From contig JAJOHG010000001.1 in NCBI GenBank assembly GCA_021029095.1, forward strand, positions 1,798,001-1,862,000: 64,000 bases of DNA, given 5' to 3'. The stretch is from Phellopilus nigrolimitatus. Taxonomy: Eukaryota > Basidiomycota > Agaricomycetes > Hymenochaetales > Hymenochaetaceae. The notes beneath the pieces are model-generated. The model was not told the origin of the DNA and searched no databases. It was given only the letters and a program-made list of their open reading frames with translations. The position numbers and the translations under genes are program-made. This document shows, one piece after another, positions 59,295 through 64,000 of this stretch; the stretch's first letter is position 1, and each line of letters starts with the position of its first letter.

Positions 59295-60028
59295 TTTGAA
59301 CCGGCTGCGAAGGCTGGTGTTATGACTCGGACAATTCAGCCGGCAATCGGACTGCTGTATTACCAAGGACTTCGTTCTCGCAATTGCTGTCCGCATCAAC
59401 CGTACTTTAACCCCTCCTCGCGTATTCTTCATCTTTTTCATCATGATTATGCAGCGACTTCCCCTGCTTTTTCTCTTCAGCATGGACACGTGCATCGTAT
59501 GATACAATATCTTGTTGACTTTTTTTTTGCATCTGAACCAGGACCCTATATGTATGCTTGCTTCGGTCCGTCTCCGTTTCTCCTGCATTGTCCATCTCAT
59601 AGCTCGCTTTGTCATTCAAGTATCCACACTGTCACGACCGCGCACAAACATCAACTCTTTCTGCAATAGCGTTCGTTTGTATATGTCGTTCGTTGCAACC
59701 TCACTGTTATATTTTGTCATTGAACCGTACGCGTACCTGGTATCTACTTGCTTTGTTTGTTTTTCAGTCCGACACGTCCCCGAAGGGATAATTATGCACC
59801 TCGTCTTGTTACATAATTTTGTTTTGTCTGTACATGTTTATTTCGATATGCCATTGTATGGTTTTCCACTCTGAAAACAGCACATTGACATGACGTCATA
59901 CATGAAGGTGGGGTTTGGTTCTGGGGAACGGTGATTGGCTAGCGTTTGCGTTTGGGTCCAGTGATCGCCTTCCCCGCATTACCACCCGTGTCCCACAGTC
60001 TCACCTTCTCCCCTTTCTTCATAACGTC
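59295..60028. other. Intergenic region after the TMEM198-like gene
   Basis: T/C-rich 3' UTR and the promoter of the next gene. The open frame 59322-59669 has no family features. Nothing else recognised. Confidence 0.4.
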
Positions 60029-60964
60029 ATGCCACACCTGCGAACTCTCTCGCCGTCCGCACTTCAGCGTTCAAAGTCGGCCCCGAACCCGCTCGTCGAT
60101 GAGCCCGCCAAAAATCCGCCGGCAGGCGCGCGCGGAGGAGGTCGCTTTGGCCCGTTCGGTGCCGGCATGTCACCTTCTACTACTACTACGCCGGGCCCCG
60201 CGCTGGCTGTGGACGGGCTGCAGGTGCACATCCAGACTGGGACAGGGACGGGGATGCGAACGCGCACGCGCATTCGGCCGAGGACGCGGCCGTGGAGGTC
60301 ACCGCTGGCGAGCCCGCGGCACGACGCGCGCGAGGACCCCTTCAGCCTCGCGGGCTTCTTCCCCTCGCGCCCCGGCTCGCCTGCGTGGCGGCACGCGGGC
60401 GTGCTGGAGGATGAGGACGAGGAGACGAGCGAGTTGGAGGTGGAGGTGGAAGAAGAGGAGGAGGAAGATGAGGGAAGTGCGGGGGCGCTGCTGCCGCTGC
60501 GCTCGCTGTCTATGAATGCGCTGGACGAGTATGCGAGGGAGGTTATTGCAAAGGAGAGCAAGTTCGGGATCCTCGGGCTCGGTGAGCGCTTTTTCCTCCT
60601 GCGGATTAGTATTTGTTCGTATGACATATGCGATGCAGTGCGGGTGCCGTCATTCTTCAAAAGCATCGGGGAGAGCTACTTCGACGAAGCGGAAGAAGAC
60701 GCGTTGGAGGCGTCGAGGCCTGTGGCGTTCGGCGCCTCGCCTGCTTGCCTGACGATCGACGAGCCGTTCGACGCAGAGACGCTGCGCGAGTCGATGCTGT
60801 TGCGGCGCGTAGCGTCGGAGCGGGAGCTCTCGCATGCGGCGCCGCCCCCGGAACGGGCGCCCTCGGTGGGGAGGTTGGGGCTGTTCGCGCCGACGGTGGA
60901 CGCGCGGGAGGCGGAGGTCGGGTGGGCGAGCATGCTGTACACGAGGTTCCTTGGCGCGGAATGA
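60029..60964 (+). CDS. Hypothetical protein, GC-rich, acidic run
   Basis: I do not recognise this protein. The first exon (60029 to about 60582) encodes MPHLRTLSPSALQRSKSAPN, Gly/Thr/Arg-rich repeats (TGTGTGMRTRTRIRPRTRPW), a segment DPFSLAGFFPSRPGSPAWRH and an acidic run (DEDEETSELEVEVEEEEEED), then SMNALDEYAREVIAKESKFG. An intron (GTGAGC ... ATGCAG, about 60583-60636) joins the second exon with VPSFFKSIGESYFDEAEEDA, PACLTIDEPFDAETLRESML and GWASMLYTRFLGAE. The helical second part looks like a real fold; the first is disordered. Codon use is strongly GC-ending. Start at 60029 chosen as the first ATG in the frame. Confidence 0.6.
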   Translation: MPHLRTLSPSALQRSKSAPNPLVDEPAKNPPAGARGGGRFGPFGAGMSPSTTTTPGPALAVDGLQVHIQTGTGTGMRTRTRIRPRTRPWRSPLASPRHDAREDPFSLAGFFPSRPGSPAWRHAGVLEDEDEETSELEVEVEEEEEEDEGSAGALLPLRSLSMNALDEYAREVIAKESKFGILGLGERFFLLRISICSYDICDAVRVPSFFKSIGESYFDEAEEDALEASRPVAFGASPACLTIDEPFDAETLRESMLLRRVASERELSHAAPPPERAPSVGRLGLFAPTVDAREAEVGWASMLYTRFLGAE

Positions 60965-61440
60965 ACGGGCGAATTGTTGGCTGGGGACTCTGCGCATTGA
61001 AAAAACAAAAAGAATACCGCGCTATATGCGCGGTTCTGAGGGCTTCTCAGAAGCGTGTGCCCATCTTTGCATGTGGTCTGTCGAAAGGGCGGTTGAGTGT
61101 ATAAATAGGACAGGATACACGGGATATTGTACTGGGAGAGACTTGGATACAGCTCTGGCGGATGTACGGTATGTAGGAATAAAGCGAGATTTTGTAAGGA
61201 GCGGAAGGAGGGAGGAGGGAAAGGGAAGACCGGATGCGGCAGGAGACGGGAATAGCCGAGAATGTTTAGTAATCGTTGAGAGTGGACAGGTTGCATTACA
61301 AAGTTTCTCTCACCACCACCTCCCACCTTTCTCCCACGGACGCGGCTTGAGAACCAAGGTAGAATATGAGGACGCTTCACACTTTCCTTCCCCCATTCCT
61401 CCCCTCAAACGAGGACCCCTTCCACACTCAAAACCTGGAC
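60965..61440. other. Intergenic region before the CSL gene
   Basis: 3' UTR of the hypothetical gene and C-rich promoter/leader of the CSL gene. Another in-frame ATG at 61366 would extend the CSL protein by 25 residues. No other feature seen. Confidence 0.4.
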
Positions 61441-63895
61441 ATGGCCGCCGTCGCGTCCGGCGACCAACTCCACCACGAAAATCCCCCGCAGCACAACGAC
61501 AACAGCCGCACAAACCAGGCAGACCTCAACATCCTCGTAAACTCCCTTTCCGCCTCCCCGCTCCCCCACCCTGATTCCTCCTCTCTCTCCTCCCCCCACG
61601 TCTCCCAGAATGCGTCCCCCCGCCTCTCTTCCGCCGCCCAGGTACCCCATCCCACTCCGCCGGAGCAGTCCGCAAATATCTCCCAGAACACCGTCTCCCG
61701 CAGGCTCAGATGGCCATAGAGACCATCCTCGCGTCTGCCCAGCGCAAGGGCGCTCCCCACGAGTCCGTCTGGACCCTCGACAACGTCGGTGCCCTCCCCC
61801 AGACCGCAGAGCAGCCCCAGAATGGCCAGGTGCGTCTCCTGTCTCACTTCCCGTCCTCGCGACACGTCCCGCTGACGCGTCTCCCCTCCATATACGCGTC
61901 TGCGCGTCCGCGCAGCCCTCCTCGAGCAAGCGCCGCCTCGAGGACGCGGACGACGAGGACCCCCACGCGAAGGTCCGCCGCACCGTCCAGGAACACGTCC
62001 AGCACGAGAACGACCGCATGGTCAACATGACCACCGTCGTCTGCCTCCACGCCGCAGTCGCCCAGAAGTCCTACGGCAGCGAGAAGCGCTTCCTCTGCCC
62101 GCCCCCGCTCGTTCGCATAGAGGGCCCCTTTGGCAACATACGCGACCAGAAGCTCTCCATGTGCATCGTGTCCGAGACCGGCGAAAGAGCGCCCGAGGCC
62201 ATCGTCCCCCTCGACCCAAATATGACAGCGAGCTTCAAGTTCCTCCACGTCACAGGCACGGCCAAGGCAAAGAGCTTTCAACCTGTCGTTGGAGATCTCC
62301 CCGCCGCCTTCGTCCGGCGCTGAGATCGTAGAAGGAGAGACGCGTCCCCGGTCGTGGGCAATCTTCGAGTCCGCACCAGTTACGATCATTTCGAAACCGT
62401 CCAAGAAGACGGCGAAGACGCGTAACATCTCGTCCTGCATCCTCGCGGGTGGCCCTGTATCGCTTTTCAACCGAATCAACTCGCAGACGGTGCGCACGAA
62501 ATACATGACCATCGATCACGCACATCTGTGCGCGAGCAACGTGTCATGGTCTGCTTTTAATGTGAATGTGCTGCGAAGACCTTTAGAAGCAGGTCCGGTC
62601 GGTGAGTGTTAGAGACGCGTCATTTTCGCGTTCCAAGCTATCGGTAGTGTTAATTTCGCCTTCTTTCGTTTTTAGCCGGTCCACAACCTGTGACGTACGG
62701 GTCCGAGATCGTGCTTTCGGACTCGATGACAGGCATTGCGACGGCGCCGCTAGTCATACGGAAAGTAGATAAAGGGAAAATATCCCTTGAAGATGGCGGC
62801 CCCGTCAGCCAAATGCAGAAGATCGCGCTTCAACGCATGAACCCTGATGGGACGCGGCACTATTTGAGCGCGGCTGGGCCCGTGCCTGGAACACCTGGTG
62901 TTGTTGCGCCCCCAGCCCCCGGCATGGCGTCGCAAGCTGGGACGCACCACTTGTTGTTCCAGTCCCCTCGCATTCGCGAGGAGCTGAAGGATGGCGTCCG
63001 TACCGTCCACGATGAAGTAGGACGACTACCTATGCTGGACGATCGTGGGAATCTGTAAGTGCTTTTCTTTTTCTATATTTATCTTAAGACGTTGTTTTTT
63101 GACGCCGCCCTTTCCATGACGTTGTCAGCGAAGTTTCAGTACACGTTCTTCGACGCGCTAGGCCAGAATAGCAAGATACCGGAGATGCCGATTACGCCTT
63201 TCCCGACGTTATTCCAGCCGCCCGTGTACCGCCCGGCGAATAACTCCCTCGACCTGACCGTATCGAGTTTTTTCTACGAAAACCCGAAAACGGGGCATCA
63301 CTCGCAGTTGGAGGTTTGGCTGGGTGATATCGGCCCTTTGCAGCAGCGCATATGCAATGCACTACCTTCTGGACCTTTGACAAACATTTCACCTTTCTAT
63401 AGCCCACCGGGTCAAGGTCCGCCATCTACCGAAACTTCGGGACCTATTCCAGGGATGGATCCATCAGGAAGCGCGCCGAACGCGCAGGTCGTACCCGGTC
63501 CGCCACGATTTATCACGTCAGGACCATACCACACCAACGTCATGGTCGACCTGCCGCCCGTGCAGGACATTGTCAAGGCTCTGGAGGGAGAGGCGCGGCG
63601 GCAGGAGAACGCGGGAAATGCGTCTGAGGATGGCGCTGCCACCAGTGGCGGGAACGGCACCTCGGACGCGCCGGTCAACATTGCCGGACGCACGTTGCCA
63701 CTGCTGTTTATACGTGGGGCGGATGGGGTCGGGTATCATTCGGGTCGCACGATCACCTGTGAAAACGTGTTCCAAGGGATAGACCTCAGCGACCCGACGT
63801 CTGGGGGCGGGGCGGACCCTACATGGCTAGCCGCCGCGCAGGCTGCAGCTGCGTCTGACGGGGCTTTGCACGGATGGACACTCCGCGTATTATGA
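61441..63895 (+). CDS. CSL-family transcription factor (CBF11/CBF12-like), with an apparent 1-nt frameshift
   Basis: Sequence-specific DNA-binding protein of the CBF1/Su(H)/LAG-1 family. Fungi have CSL proteins but no Notch; fission yeast Cbf11 and Cbf12 act in adhesion, cell cycle and lipid control. Order: disordered N-terminus (MAAVASGDQLHHENPPQHND), RHR-N with CLHAAVAQKSYGSEKRFLCP (DNA contact), KLSMCIVSETGE, the beta-trefoil with SAPVTIISKPSKKTAKTRN, ISSCILAGGPVSLFNRINSQ and RTKYMTIDHAHLCASNVSW, then VTYGSEIVLSDSMTGIATAP with LVIRKVDKG and the RHR-C part GYHSGRTITCENVFQG. The frame breaks at 62282: KSFQ must be followed by LSLEISPPP, which needs one C fewer. The splice before KFQYTFFD is also unsettled (GTAAGT at 63055 is out of frame; GTGGGA at 63045 is in frame). 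Confidence 0.88.
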
Positions 63896-64000
63896 TCTGT
63901 GCTAGTCATTATGCAAACTAACTACGTCCTCCCTCCCCTCTTCCCAATGTCTGTTGGATGGTGATATTTTTTTGGTCCGCTGAATGTTCAACTTGTCTCG
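63896..64000 (+). other. 3' flank of the CSL gene
   Basis: Probable 3' UTR, T-rich, running to the window edge. Confidence 0.4.

Overview
The window looks like nuclear DNA of a filamentous basidiomycete, most likely an Agaricomycete. The genes are dense, cut by many introns of about 50-60 bases with GT..AG ends and CTRAC-type branch sites, and have short intergenic gaps. The gene set is fungal: VAC8, eisosome PIL1, a GH16 laminarinase-like enzyme, a fungal CSL factor, hexose transporters and a Mim2-like protein. No bacterial, viral, CRISPR, rRNA or tRNA feature could be supported.

Layout. 1-8.9 kb: the 3' part of a DEAH-box RNA helicase, then the divergent pair RPL22 / CBF5 (ribosomal protein and H/ACA pseudouridine synthase), then VAC8. 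9.5-20.9 kb: a secreted GH16 beta-glucanase, then four genes on the minus strand (GYF-domain protein, SLC25A39/MTM1-type mitochondrial carrier, eisosome BAR protein PIL1, eIF4E). 20.9-24.8 kb: almost 4 kb in which I recognise no gene. 24.8-28.4 kb: two divergently transcribed genes of one unrecognised coiled-coil family, with matching intron positions and phases; this is the most novel part of the window. 28.9-33.3 kb: splicing factor SPF30 and the 40S maturation kinase RIO2. 33.5-47.5 kb: a run rich in organelle genes (NAA40, complex I ESSS subunit, glycine cleavage H protein, PEX14, mitochondrial EF-Tu, a GRIP golgin, a stomatin-like protein, an intronless PPR protein, a Mim2-like protein). 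47.8-54.0 kb: two tandem paralogous sugar transporters with a 395 bp hAT-type MITE between them (22 bp inverted repeats, 8 bp target duplication). 54.2-63.9 kb: a mitochondrial MRH4-like DEAD-box helicase, a TMEM198-type membrane protein, an unrecognised GC-rich gene, and a CSL (CBF11/12-like) transcription factor.

How the genes relate. Most are housekeeping. RPL22, CBF5, RIO2 and eIF4E serve ribosomes and translation. MTM1-like, complex I, GCSH, EF-Tu, stomatin-like, PPR, Mim2-like and MRH4-like serve mitochondria. PIL1, VAC8, the GRIP golgin and PEX14 serve membranes. Several genes sit head to head over 200-300 bp gaps that probably act as shared promoters.

Caution on quality. Five conserved genes (CBF5, PIL1, the MTM1-like carrier, SPF30, CSL) need single-base corrections to give full-length family proteins, seven sites in all, mostly in short C/G runs. 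I read these as probable residual assembly indels, but real mutations cannot be excluded from the sequence. Exon limits were deduced by eye from splice signals and family conservation.
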